Source: Verrucomicrobiia bacterium
Lineage (GTDB): Bacteria; Verrucomicrobiota; Verrucomicrobiia; Opitutales; Cerasicoccaceae
Assembly (NCBI GenBank): GCA_030432235.1
Contig: JAUIHT010000001.1
Coordinates: forward strand, 930,001-994,000
Length of the DNA stretch: 64,000 bases
Direction: 5' to 3'
The notes under the pieces were generated by a model that saw only the letters and a program-made list of their open reading frames with translations, was not told the origin of the DNA and searched no databases. The translations under genes and the position numbers were made by a program. Shown in pieces: positions 8,215 through 17,267 of the stretch; the stretch's first letter is position 1, and every line of letters begins with the position of its first letter.

Positions 8215-9963
8215 GTGGCCGGAGCGGAGGGCAACGGCACACTGCGCTGGCGGCATGATGCAGCGCCTGTCGCAGCCCGCGACGTGCTGGTAACCGCGCT
8301 GGGGCTTTCCCCGGTCGTGGCTACCTTGCTCGCACGCGCGGGGTTTGAGGATGCGGAGGTCGCGCGGGAGTTCGTCTCCCCGCGTTTGGCCTACCTGCAG
8401 GACCCCTTTGCCATCACCAATCTGGAGGCCGCCACCGATCGCGTTCTTCGCGCCCTGCAAAACAACGAGCGGGTCGGCATCGTGGGCGACTACGACGTCG
8501 ATGGCGTTACCAGCACGGTGTTGCTGGTCGACTTCCTGCGCAAGTTCGGTTGCTTCCCCGACTACCTGGTGCCACGTCGTTTGGAGGAAGGCTATGGGCT
8601 CAGTACCGCGGCTATTGAGCGCCTCATTGGGGACCATCCACCCGAGGTACTCATCGCGCTGGACTGTGGCACCAATTCCGTCGCCGAAGTCGAGGCCCTG
8701 CGTGCGCGTGGCGTGGAGGTCATCATTGTCGACCATCACCAGTCCAAGGAAGCTACGCCCGGCGATTGCATTTTGGTCAACCCGCATGTCCATGACGCCG
8801 CGGAGGCTCCCTGGCGGGATCTATGCACGGTTGGCCTTACCTTCAAGCTCTGTCATGGCCTGGCCAAGAAACTGCGCGACCTTGGTGATACCACCGCGCT
8901 GGAGATGAAGCTCAAGGACAGTCTCGACCTGGTGGCCTTGGGAACCATCGCGGATTTGGTGCCGCTGCGTGATGAGAACCGAATTTTGACCCGTTTCGGC
9001 CTCAAGCGATTGCAGGAGACGCCGCGGGCCGGTATCCGTGCGCTGATGGACGTTGCCGGGCTGGAGCCCGAGCAGGAGCTGACTACGCCGGACGTTTCCT
9101 TCCGCCTCGGGCCGCGCATCAACGCTGGGGGCCGCATGGCCGATGCCGCTCTGCCGCTGGAACTTTTCCTCAGTGACGACTATTCCTCCTGCCTCGGCAT
9201 GGCCCGCGAGCTGGATGCTCACAACCGCGACCGGCAGGATACCGAGCGTGCTATTTTCAAGGAAGCTCTCGAACAGGCCGAGCAACAGCCGCAGGATGCC
9301 GCCGGCATCGTGGTCTTTGGGGAGGACTGGCACGCGGGCGTCCTCGGCATCGTGGCCGGGCGTCTGGCGCGGCAGTTCCACCGTCCCGCCATCGTACTGG
9401 GCGCGGAAGGTGGTGAGGCCAAGGGCAGTGGCCGCAGCATCCAGGGCTTGTGCCTGCAAACTATTTTAGCCCGCTGCAACGAGTTGCTGGGCGAGTGGGG
9501 CGGCCATTCCATGGCTGTCGGCCTCTCCCTAGACATGGCCGAGGTCGACCGCTTCCGGGCCGCCTTCGCCGAAGCCGTGGCGGATTTCCTTGGTAAGGAA
9601 GGCCTGCCGGACCGGGAGTTGGAGATCGCCGCCTGGGTCAGCGAAAACGAGCTGGGCGATGGGCTGCTCAACCAGTTGGAGTCGCTGCATCCCTTTGGCC
9701 AGGGCAACCCCGAGCCGATCTTCGGGCTGCGTCATGTGATTTTGCCCAGCGGGCCGGATACTTTTGGCAAAGGGCACTTACGCTTTTCCCTGCGCGGGGC
9801 GGGCGGACAACGGGTCCAGACGATTTACTGGAACGGCATGACCAACTGTCCCCCGGCTCGGGAGCCCCTGGACTTGGCTATCAAACTTTCCTGGAACTAC
9901 TGGCAGGGCCGGCGCAGCCCGCGCGCTGAGCTGGTTTCCTGGCGTTCGGCTGAGTCCGTTTGA
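8215..9963 (+). CDS. recJ: Single-stranded-DNA-specific exonuclease RecJ
   Basis: RecJ degrades single-stranded DNA 5' to 3' in recombination and mismatch repair. This 582-aa protein shows the DHH phosphoesterase motifs: VGDYDVDGVTS (metal-binding aspartates D92, D94, D96), ALDCGTNS, VDHHQSKE (D173, H174, H175), and the later DHHA1 region with GPRINAGGRMADA and GGHSMAVGLS. The start is a GTG only 6 nt behind the secDF stop; no ATG lies upstream in frame before the conserved region, so translational coupling is likely. No terminator is visible in the 117 nt after the gene. Confidence 0.95.
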   Translation: MAGAEGNGTLRWRHDAAPVAARDVLVTALGLSPVVATLLARAGFEDAEVAREFVSPRLAYLQDPFAITNLEAATDRVLRALQNNERVGIVGDYDVDGVTSTVLLVDFLRKFGCFPDYLVPRRLEEGYGLSTAAIERLIGDHPPEVLIALDCGTNSVAEVEALRARGVEVIIVDHHQSKEATPGDCILVNPHVHDAAEAPWRDLCTVGLTFKLCHGLAKKLRDLGDTTALEMKLKDSLDLVALGTIADLVPLRDENRILTRFGLKRLQETPRAGIRALMDVAGLEPEQELTTPDVSFRLGPRINAGGRMADAALPLELFLSDDYSSCLGMARELDAHNRDRQDTERAIFKEALEQAEQQPQDAAGIVVFGEDWHAGVLGIVAGRLARQFHRPAIVLGAEGGEAKGSGRSIQGLCLQTILARCNELLGEWGGHSMAVGLSLDMAEVDRFRAAFAEAVADFLGKEGLPDRELEIAAWVSENELGDGLLNQLESLHPFGQGNPEPIFGLRHVILPSGPDTFGKGHLRFSLRGAGGQRVQTIYWNGMTNCPPAREPLDLAIKLSWNYWQGRRSPRAELVSWRSAESV

Positions 9964-10080
9964 TGCAATTTACAACGCCCCGGAAAATAGCTAATGCCGT
10001 TCGACGCTTGCGACTTAGCTTGATGTCCATTATGTTGTGCTTTCAAATAATAACCTGATTCATCTCAACCAGACATTGCC

Positions 10081-10419
10081 ATGCCTAGCAAAGCACAAGA
10101 AAACACTAACGATTCCAGTAAGCTGGCCGAAGATCGCGCCAAGCTGATCTCTGACCTCAAGGTCTTGATCGACGACGCCAAGGTTTTAACCTCGGACGCC
10201 AGCGCTAGTTCGCAGGAATTCGTTCAGGAGCGCGCCGAAGCGGTCAAAGCCCAATTGAACGAGGGTATCGACAAGCTGAAGGTACACTATGGCGCTGCCA
10301 AAGACAAGACCGTCGAGGCCACGGACGACCTCGAAAAGCTTATCAAGAAGCACCCTTGGCGTGCCGTAGGTGTCGGGCTCCTGGTTGGTATCGTCATTGA
10401 TCGCATCCTGCGCGACTAA
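10081..10419 (+). CDS. DUF883-family (YqjD/ElaB-like) membrane-anchored protein
   Basis: A 112-aa protein with a long amphipathic, probably coiled-coil region rich in Lys, Glu and Ala, ending in the family's C-terminal helix IKKHPWRAVGVGLLVGIVID and a basic tail. In E. coli the relatives YqjD and ElaB are stationary-phase inner-membrane proteins that bind ribosomes through their N-terminal part. It heads a three-gene run (with 10428-10814 and 10772-11077) matching the yqjD-yqjE-yqjK order. The 117-nt upstream spacer is AT-rich and could hold a separate promoter. Confidence 0.85.
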   Translation: MPSKAQENTNDSSKLAEDRAKLISDLKVLIDDAKVLTSDASASSQEFVQERAEAVKAQLNEGIDKLKVHYGAAKDKTVEATDDLEKLIKKHPWRAVGVGLLVGIVIDRILRD

Positions 10420-10427
10420 TTCTGTTC

Positions 10428-10814
10428 ATGAAAGTCCTGGAAAACGCCGGCGCGCTGGCGGAAACGCTTCTGCGTATGGTGGGGAGTCGGCTTGAGTTGT
10501 TCGGGCTGGAACTCCGCCAGGAACGCACGCACGCTGTCTGGGCCATCGGGCTGATTTGTTTGGCCAGCGGGAGCTTTTTGTTGGCCGGGGTGGGGGTCTT
10601 TGTATTACTGGCCATCACGCTCCCTCCCGATGATCGCGCAGCCGTTATGGTGGCGTGCATCTCCGTGCTCGCCCTGGTTTGCGTTGTCAGCTCAGTATTT
10701 TTTGCCAGGTTGTTGCTTGCATCCAAGATGCCGTTTCGGGAAACCCGTGAAGTATTAAATAAGGACGCCCAATGTTTGACCTCGGCTCTGAAAAAGAAGA
10801 AATCGCAGCGCTGA
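10428..10814 (+). CDS. YqjE-like / phage-holin-family small membrane protein
   Basis: A 128-aa protein with an N-terminal helix containing LELFGLELRQER, then two transmembrane segments (AIGLICLASGSFLLAGVGVFVLLAI and VMVACISVLALVCVVSSVFFA) and a lysine-rich end. This matches the YqjE family (phage holin superfamily III in domain databases), which is normally next to YqjD. It begins 8 nt after the DUF883 gene. Function in this family is not established; a role in envelope stress or ribosome hibernation is only suggested by gene order. Confidence 0.8.
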   Translation: MKVLENAGALAETLLRMVGSRLELFGLELRQERTHAVWAIGLICLASGSFLLAGVGVFVLLAITLPPDDRAAVMVACISVLALVCVVSSVFFARLLLASKMPFRETREVLNKDAQCLTSALKKKKSQR

Positions 10815-11077
10815 AGCAGCGAATTGCTTTCGAGCGATCCGAACTTGGCGAGAGGAGCCGGGCGCTTCTGCCGGGTTCCCGTGCCCGGATCGCAGCCGGG
10901 GCCGGGCGCAAGGCTCTTCATTTAATGAAGCCTTTAGCCATCGTCTTACTGCGTAGGGCTCTGACCGGCTTGTTGCTGAAAAAATCGGTGTTAAAGGCGG
11001 CCGGTGTGGCAGCGCTCGCATTCGGCGCCTGGAAGATGTTTGGCGACGACGACACAGGAGCGCTGCCGGAAGATTGA
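10772..11077 (+). CDS. YqjK-like small membrane protein
   Basis: A 101-aa protein overlapping the end of the YqjE-like gene by 43 nt in another frame. It has a charged N-terminal helix (KEEIAALKQRIAFERSEL), a basic middle, and a C-terminal hydrophobic helix (LKAAGVAALAFGAWKMF) followed by an acidic end. Its position as third gene after YqjD- and YqjE-like proteins suggests the YqjK role, but the sequence is too short and plain to prove homology by eye. It converges with the M50 protease gene, stops 4 nt apart. Confidence 0.65.
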   Translation: MFDLGSEKEEIAALKQRIAFERSELGERSRALLPGSRARIAAGAGRKALHLMKPLAIVLLRRALTGLLLKKSVLKAAGVAALAFGAWKMFGDDDTGALPED

Positions 11078-11081
11078 TTAC

Positions 11082-12026
11082 TCAGGCTTTCTTCTCTTGC
11101 CGCCGCCGGCGATTTGCCACGACCAGGGCGGCGTCCAGCCGCGCGGTATCGACGACGCCCACGAAGGCGCCCTCGTGATAGACCGGATAGAGCTCGGGTG
11201 GGGAATTCTCGAATTTCCGCGCGAATACCTCCAGCTCCCACTCGGCATTCAGTGCCGGACGCCCCTCCAGGGCGGGGTCCATCTCGCCGCCTAGCCAGGC
11301 CACGGTGATGTCCCCGACGGTCAGGTCACGGTACATTTCGGTGAGGCGAACTTCCTGGTATTCGGCTTCGCCACCCAGCCAGATGAAGGCAAAGAGCGCG
11401 GCCAGCAGGTAATTTTCCTGGCTGAAGAGCGCGAAGCCGATGCCCACCACAATGATGGCCTTGGCCGTGTAGGTGGCGATGCGGGTAGCGTCCAGATAGC
11501 TCATGCGCATGGCCAGTAAGGCCCGAAAGATGCGCCCGCCATCCATGGGGAAAACCGGAATCAGGTTAAACAACCCCATGAAGATATTGTAGTAAATCAG
11601 TGCGTAGGCGAAGCCATGCCAGGTAAAGGTGAAAAAGGCGTCCAGCCAGCCACCACGGGGGCTGCCTACCCAGGCGTAGAGCACTCCGGCGATGACGAAA
11701 TTGACCAGGGGACCGGCCACGGTGATGGCCAGCTCGGCACTGGGACGGCGGGGGATACGGTTCATCATAGCCATGCCGCCGATGGGCAGCAGCAGGATGC
11801 GCGGCGTGTGAATGCCGTACTCCATGGCCGTCAGGCAGTGCCCGAACTCGTGCAGCAGGACCGAGGTGAAGACCAGCATCAGGCCCACAAAGGCGGCGAA
11901 CATACCCGTATATCCCGCCGCCAGATAGCCCTGCCAGCAGAAGAACGCCAGCAGCAGCAGGAAGGTAGCATGAACCTCGACCTTGATGCCGAATACGGTG
12001 AAAAGCCTGGCTGACCAGTGTTTCAT
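11082..12026 (-). CDS. Site-2-type zinc metalloprotease (peptidase M50 family)
   Basis: A polytopic membrane protease of about 314 aa. The zinc motif HEFGH is at residues 59-63 inside a hydrophobic helix, and the second metal motif appears as NLIPVFPMDGGRI. The hydrophobic segments fit the SpoIVFB/S2P core, and the C-terminal 90 residues look like a soluble, possibly degenerate CBS-like domain ending in a basic tail. The frame is open to 12161, but the ATG at 12026 places the first membrane helix naturally and leaves a 77-nt divergent spacer to the response regulator. Substrate unknown. Confidence 0.88.
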   Translation of the reverse strand: MKHWSARLFTVFGIKVEVHATFLLLLAFFCWQGYLAAGYTGMFAAFVGLMLVFTSVLLHEFGHCLTAMEYGIHTPRILLLPIGGMAMMNRIPRRPSAELAITVAGPLVNFVIAGVLYAWVGSPRGGWLDAFFTFTWHGFAYALIYYNIFMGLFNLIPVFPMDGGRIFRALLAMRMSYLDATRIATYTAKAIIVVGIGFALFSQENYLLAALFAFIWLGGEAEYQEVRLTEMYRDLTVGDITVAWLGGEMDPALEGRPALNAEWELEVFARKFENSPPELYPVYHEGAFVGVVDTARLDAALVVANRRRRQEKKA

Positions 12027-12103
12027 TTTCCTGGGTGACAGCTGTGTGCCGCAGATGCGGGCTTGCACATATGCCGTATTTTGTACGCTAATCTTAGGCA
12101 AAG

Positions 12104-13624
<1,521 letters not shown>

Positions 13625-13731
13625 TATTTCTTCGGTCGGAATCTGTAACCTTGGCCCACCGACGGGGTTGACTTGCTCGTGGACGCACAATCGTCACTCG
13701 CCATTTCTTCTCTCCCAACTGATTGATTAAC

Positions 13732-14190
13732 ATGCATAACCACCTCCGTTCCCTATCCCGGCGGCAAGCCGGCGGCTTTACGCAGAAAGTGCGCCGCGGC
13801 TTCACCCTTCTGGAAATCATTATCGTAATCGGGCTCATCGCGGCTCTGGCTGGCATGGCCATTGTTGGCCTGGATAAGATATTCGGCGGCGGCCAGGAAG
13901 AGGTCGCGAAGATTTTCGTTAACCAGACCGTCAACGCGCCGTTGATGGCCTATCGCCTCAATGTGGGCAGTTACCCGTCGACTCAGGAAGGTCTGGCGGC
14001 TCTGATGACCTCTCCGGCGGGTGTCAGCGCCAAATGGAAGGGGCCTTATCTTGAAAAAGAAGCCGTCGACCCCTGGCAGAACCCATATCAGTATCGTTTC
14101 CCCGGCACGAAAAACCCCGCCAAGTACGATGTCTGGTCCTACGGCCCGGACGGCGTCGAAAGTGCCGACGACATCGGTAACTGGGAGTAG
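13732..14190 (+). CDS. gspG: Type II secretion major pseudopilin GspG
   Basis: GspG builds the T2SS pseudopilus. The 152-aa protein from the ATG at 13732 has a leader ending KVRRG, then FTLLEIIIVIGLIAALAGMA, and the GspG-specific YPSTQEGLAALM, GPYLEKEAVDPWQNPYQY and a calcium-loop-like YDVWSYGPDG. An upstream TTG at 13723 is less likely. It heads the operon, 107 nt after the response regulator. Its 3' flank enters the first inverted-repeat module (14207-14313). Confidence 0.93.
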   Translation: MHNHLRSLSRRQAGGFTQKVRRGFTLLEIIIVIGLIAALAGMAIVGLDKIFGGGQEEVAKIFVNQTVNAPLMAYRLNVGSYPSTQEGLAALMTSPAGVSAKWKGPYLEKEAVDPWQNPYQYRFPGTKNPAKYDVWSYGPDGVESADDIGNWE

Positions 14191-14206
14191 GCGTGGAATA
14201 ACGCTA

Positions 14207-14313
14207 AACGCTGAACGCTTAGTGCTGCCAGCAATCAGTATGAGCGTCATTCCCACCCATGAAGGCACGAAACCCGATACACAGTCCCGCATCAGCGCTT
14301 AGCGTTCAGCGTT
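14207..14313. repeat. Inverted-repeat module at the gspG-gspH junction
   Basis: Bases 14207-14227 pair with 14293-14313: 21 positions with one mismatch and one G-T wobble, around a 65-nt loop. The gspH start codon (14259) lies in the loop and the right arm codes for the gspH prepilin leader. Each arm is built from near-tandem words of the type ACGCTGA / GCGTTCA. A second structure of the same style occurs at the next junction. Confidence 0.75.
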
Positions 14314-14855
14314 CAGCGTTTACTTTGTTCGAGGTACTGGTCGTCATCGCCTTCCTGGCGGTGATTGCGGGCATCGTGACCATCAACTTTGACCGGATTA
14401 TCCCTGCTGTGCAGGAGAAACCGATGGATCGGGTCTTCGTCGAATCGCTCCAGGAAGCCCGCCTCCTGGCCTCCACCAGTGGAAATGAGGTCTACTTCAG
14501 CTTCGACCCGGAGGCGGAGGCTTTCAAGCTGGAGGAGCGCGCCCGGAGCATGCCCGTCACAGAGGAGGAAGAGGACTACGACGATTTGGATACCACGGTC
14601 GAACCGTCTTACCAGAGCTACAGCTTCGACAAGGCGGACCGCACCGAGGTGCTCTTCTACAAACGCCTGTCTCGTTCGAGTGGCTTTGGCGCCAGCCGCG
14701 ACGAATATTCCGCCGAACCGATCAAGCACCTGGTCTTTCACCCCAGTGGCGCGGCTACGCCTGCCCGTGCGGTTATTCGCCAACCGGGCCTGGAAGACAT
14801 CGAGGTCGAGCTGGACGCCTTCAGCTCGGGACCGCTTGTAAACGATGAAAGATAA
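14259..14855 (+). CDS. gspH: GspH-like minor pseudopilin
   Basis: A 198-aa prepilin-type protein: leader MKARNPIHSP...QRSA, then FTLFEVLVVIAFLAVIAGIV with Glu5. The following region (PMDRVFVESLQEARLLASTSG, VYFSFDPEAEAFKLE) matches the GspH pattern in which an early helix leads into a beta-sandwich. Position after gspG agrees. It is acidic in the centre (EEEEDYDDLD). The leader is encoded by the loop and right arm of the 14207-14313 inverted repeat. The last codons overlap the gspI start by 11 nt and lie inside the next inverted repeat. Confidence 0.85.
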   Translation: MKARNPIHSPASALSVQRSAFTLFEVLVVIAFLAVIAGIVTINFDRIIPAVQEKPMDRVFVESLQEARLLASTSGNEVYFSFDPEAEAFKLEERARSMPVTEEEEDYDDLDTTVEPSYQSYSFDKADRTEVLFYKRLSRSSGFGASRDEYSAEPIKHLVFHPSGAATPARAVIRQPGLEDIEVELDAFSSGPLVNDER

Positions 14856-14980
14856 AAGCAGAAAGATAAATTTGATGTGGGAACGTAGACCAGTCAGTAC
14901 CTTTCTTTTGCGCGGAAAAAGGGCAAAGTCCTGTGTGTTTTTTCAGAATTCATCTTCCTGCTTTTATCTTTCATCGTTTA
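14839..14980. repeat. Inverted-repeat module at the gspH-gspI junction
   Basis: Bases 14839-14861 are an exact 23-nt reverse complement of 14958-14980. With one mismatch the pairing extends to 14867 and 14952 (28 of 29). The loop is 84 nt. The left arm contains the gspH stop and the proposed gspI ATG; the right arm lies within the gspI leader reading frame. Arms show purine-rich near-repeats (AAAGATAAAAGC / AGAAAGATAAA). Such a perfect long stem inside a coding junction is unusual. Confidence 0.85.
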
Positions 14981-15441
14981 TTTCTCGGCGTTCAGCGTTT
15001 AGTCTCATCGAGGTCCTAGTGGCCCTGGCTATTTTCGCCCTGGCGGTGGCGGTCCTGGCGCAGTCGGTCACCAATGCCATCTACGGCCTTGAGGTGGTCA
15101 AGAGCGACTCGCACAAGGCGCAGTTGTACCGCTTTGCCCTGCGCCAGATTCTCCGTATCGAAGACCGTGAGGAGGTCGAGGACGGTGGCTCCTTTGAAAC
15201 GCCGGAAGATGGTCCCATCGACTGGTCCGTGGAAATCGAGGATACGGAGATTCTCGACCTGTTTCAGCTCACCGTCGAGCTGTCCCTGGCCGATGAGGGA
15301 GGCTCGGCCTTTGAGCGTGAAACCGGCCACATGGAGAGCCTTTATGTTTACCGGCCCAAATGGTCCGATTCCATTGATCGGGAATCCCTGCTGACGGATA
15401 AGCGTGATGCGCTCTCCAACGAAAGGCTTAGCCCGCGATGA
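14845..15441 (+). CDS. gspI: GspI-like minor pseudopilin
   Basis: The mature part begins at ISRRSA|FSLIEVLVALAIFALAV, a standard type IV prepilin site with Glu5, and continues with NAIYGLEVVKS and a short acidic domain, in line with GspI. From the ATG at 14845 the leader would be more than 50 residues; a second ATG at 14875 still gives about 43. Ordinary leaders are 6-30. The extra leader is exactly the segment covered by the 14839-14980 inverted repeat, which suggests it was added by that module. gspJ overlaps the 3' end by 4 nt. Confidence 0.82.
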   Translation: MKDKSRKINLMWERRPVSTFLLRGKRAKSCVFFQNSSSCFYLSSFISRRSAFSLIEVLVALAIFALAVAVLAQSVTNAIYGLEVVKSDSHKAQLYRFALRQILRIEDREEVEDGGSFETPEDGPIDWSVEIEDTEILDLFQLTVELSLADEGGSAFERETGHMESLYVYRPKWSDSIDRESLLTDKRDALSNERLSPR

Positions 15442-16181
15442 AGTTGCCTGCACAGAGAAATCGTTCGGGTTTCACCCTCGTCGAGGTGCTCATGGCGGTT
15501 GTCCTGGGCGGGTTGATCCTGACGGCGGCGGCGAGCTTCGTCTTCGGGGTTTTTAACATCACTCTCATGGCGGAAAAGGAGCCGATGTTCGAGGAGCACG
15601 TAGACTCCACCTCGCGCTTTATCGAGTACACCTTCAATGCGGCCATCCCCTCGGAGGACAGCGACAACAGCAGTGACACCCAAAGCGGACAGTCGAACTC
15701 ACGCCGCCGCACGACCACCGAGGACGAGGGCTCCAGCGGCAGCAGCCAGAACGGCGCGGTTAGCTGGCAACGCATTCCCGGTGAGACTGGCCTTAACCCC
15801 GAAGCGTTGTCTTTCCGTCTGCCGGGGGACCTGCCCATTTTGGTGGATGAGGAGCAGGCTTTTCTGCCCGAAGTGCAATGCTGGCTGGTATTCAAAGAGG
15901 ACGAAGGCCTGCTCTTGCGTTGGCGCACCGACGAAATGGCGGACGAGGACGACGATGCGACTTTTACCAGTGTGATTTCCCCCTACGTGACCAGCATGAC
16001 TTACTGGTATTACGATAGCGAAGACGACAAGTGGGAAGACTCCGACGAGGTCGAGGAGGCGGATGAGGGCGGTAAGCGCATGCCCGAGTTCATCGCCCTG
16101 ACTTACGAACATCCCGATGGCCGTGAGGCCAAGCGACAACTCATTTTGCCCGCAAGTGACAGCGACTACCCATTGCCCTGA
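15438..16181 (+). CDS. gspJ: GspJ-like minor pseudopilin
   Basis: A 247-aa pseudopilin with a compact leader (MKLPAQRNRSG) and FTLVEVLMAVVLGGLILTAA. The remainder fits GspJ: a long helix, then FRLPGDLPILVDEEQAFLPEVQCWLV and ISPYVTSMTYWYYDS. A Ser/Asp/Arg-rich low-complexity loop occupies about residues 72-110. In model systems GspJ joins GspI and GspK at the pseudopilus tip. It overlaps gspI by 4 nt and gspK by up to 65 nt. Confidence 0.85.
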   Translation: MKLPAQRNRSGFTLVEVLMAVVLGGLILTAAASFVFGVFNITLMAEKEPMFEEHVDSTSRFIEYTFNAAIPSEDSDNSSDTQSGQSNSRRRTTTEDEGSSGSSQNGAVSWQRIPGETGLNPEALSFRLPGDLPILVDEEQAFLPEVQCWLVFKEDEGLLLRWRTDEMADEDDDATFTSVISPYVTSMTYWYYDSEDDKWEDSDEVEEADEGGKRMPEFIALTYEHPDGREAKRQLILPASDSDYPLP

Positions 16182-17262
16182 TATCCGGGGATGCCGGAGA
16201 CGACGCTACGGGGTCATTCTCGTGGCGGTGTTGGGCTTTATCTTTTTATTGGCGGTGTTCGTCACGCAGTTCCTCGATATCGCCACCCGCCAAATGCGCA
16301 TGCGGGCTGTTGAGATGGGGCGCACCGACCTGCGCACCACCGCCTACTCGGCATTGGAGGTGACCATGGCGGTCCTGGCGGAGTTTCAGGAGATCGACGA
16401 GGGCCTGAACCGCCCCTCGCAAGGGTGGGGCGACCCCATCGGCTATTCCCAACTGGTCTGGCCCGAAGGCGTCGAGGTGAAGGTCACCATTGAGGACGAG
16501 ACCGGCCGCATCCCGCTCAATCCCATGCCCGAGGAGGACATCAAGGCGCTGCTCGATTACATGGAAATCGATTTCACCGACATCGACATCATGGTGGATA
16601 GTCTGGCCGACTGGACCGACGAAAACGACATGCACCGGCTCAACGGCGCCGAGGAAGATTATTACCAGCGCGAAGACCCGCCTTACTCCCCCGCGAATGG
16701 CCCGCTGAATTCCTTCGACCGCCTTTCGAAGATTCGCGGTTTCAAGGAGGAGTTTTTCGACGAAGACGGTGTCCCCAACGAGTTGTACTACCGTTTCATT
16801 TCCGCCGTTTCGCTGCACAACACCAACAAGGTCAACATCAACACCGCGTCCATGGACGTGCTCGCCGCCTATGCGGGCCAGAACAGTTTCGACGAAAATC
16901 TGTTCGAGGACTACATGTCCGGCCAGGATCGCGTCCCCGGCACCTCGGACGACGAAATCATCACCAGCGCGGAAGACCTGCGCCTGGCCGGCTTCAGCGG
17001 GGACACCGATGCAGTCGGGTTCAGCGTCGCCGTCGTCCGCATCAAGGTGGAGGTCAGCGCCGGTGAAAAGCGGTTCAGTCTCGTGGCCCTGGTCGATACC
17101 GGAGGCGGGGAGTCCGCTGAAAGCGATGGGGATTCCAATAATGGTTCATCCGGAGAGGGTAACGACCGATCCAATACGGGCTCCGGTGATGATTCTTCTG
17201 GCAATTCCGGCAGCTCTTCCTTCACCCTTCTCCGTTTGGTGGAGAACGCCAATTTCGATTAA
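16117..17262 (+). CDS. gspK: GspK-like pseudopilus tip protein
   Basis: A 381-aa protein with a basic leader RRRRYG followed by VILVAVLGFIFLLAVFVTQF. Like other GspK proteins it lacks the Glu5 of major pilins. The large globular part contains the family patterns GRIPLNPMPEEDIKALL, DSLADWTDENDMHRLNGAE, SFDRLSKIRGF and NTNKVNINTASMDVLAAY (helix-hairpin-helix-like). GspK caps the pseudopilus. The ATG at 16117 gives a 65-nt overlap with gspJ; the in-frame GTG at 16156 would give a shorter leader and overlap. The C-terminal 50 residues are Ser/Gly/Asn-rich linker-like sequence. Confidence 0.88.
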   Translation: MAVRPSDNSFCPQVTATTHCPDIRGCRRRRYGVILVAVLGFIFLLAVFVTQFLDIATRQMRMRAVEMGRTDLRTTAYSALEVTMAVLAEFQEIDEGLNRPSQGWGDPIGYSQLVWPEGVEVKVTIEDETGRIPLNPMPEEDIKALLDYMEIDFTDIDIMVDSLADWTDENDMHRLNGAEEDYYQREDPPYSPANGPLNSFDRLSKIRGFKEEFFDEDGVPNELYYRFISAVSLHNTNKVNINTASMDVLAAYAGQNSFDENLFEDYMSGQDRVPGTSDDEIITSAEDLRLAGFSGDTDAVGFSVAVVRIKVEVSAGEKRFSLVALVDTGGGESAESDGDSNNGSSGEGNDRSNTGSGDDSSGNSGSSSFTLLRLVENANFD

Positions 17263-17267
17263 GCCCT

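Noticed and set aside
13625-13731. Sigma-54 promoter before gspG
   Set aside because: The preceding gene is a sigma-54 activator, so I looked for a GG-N10-GC element, but TTGGCCC lacks a properly spaced TTGC partner.
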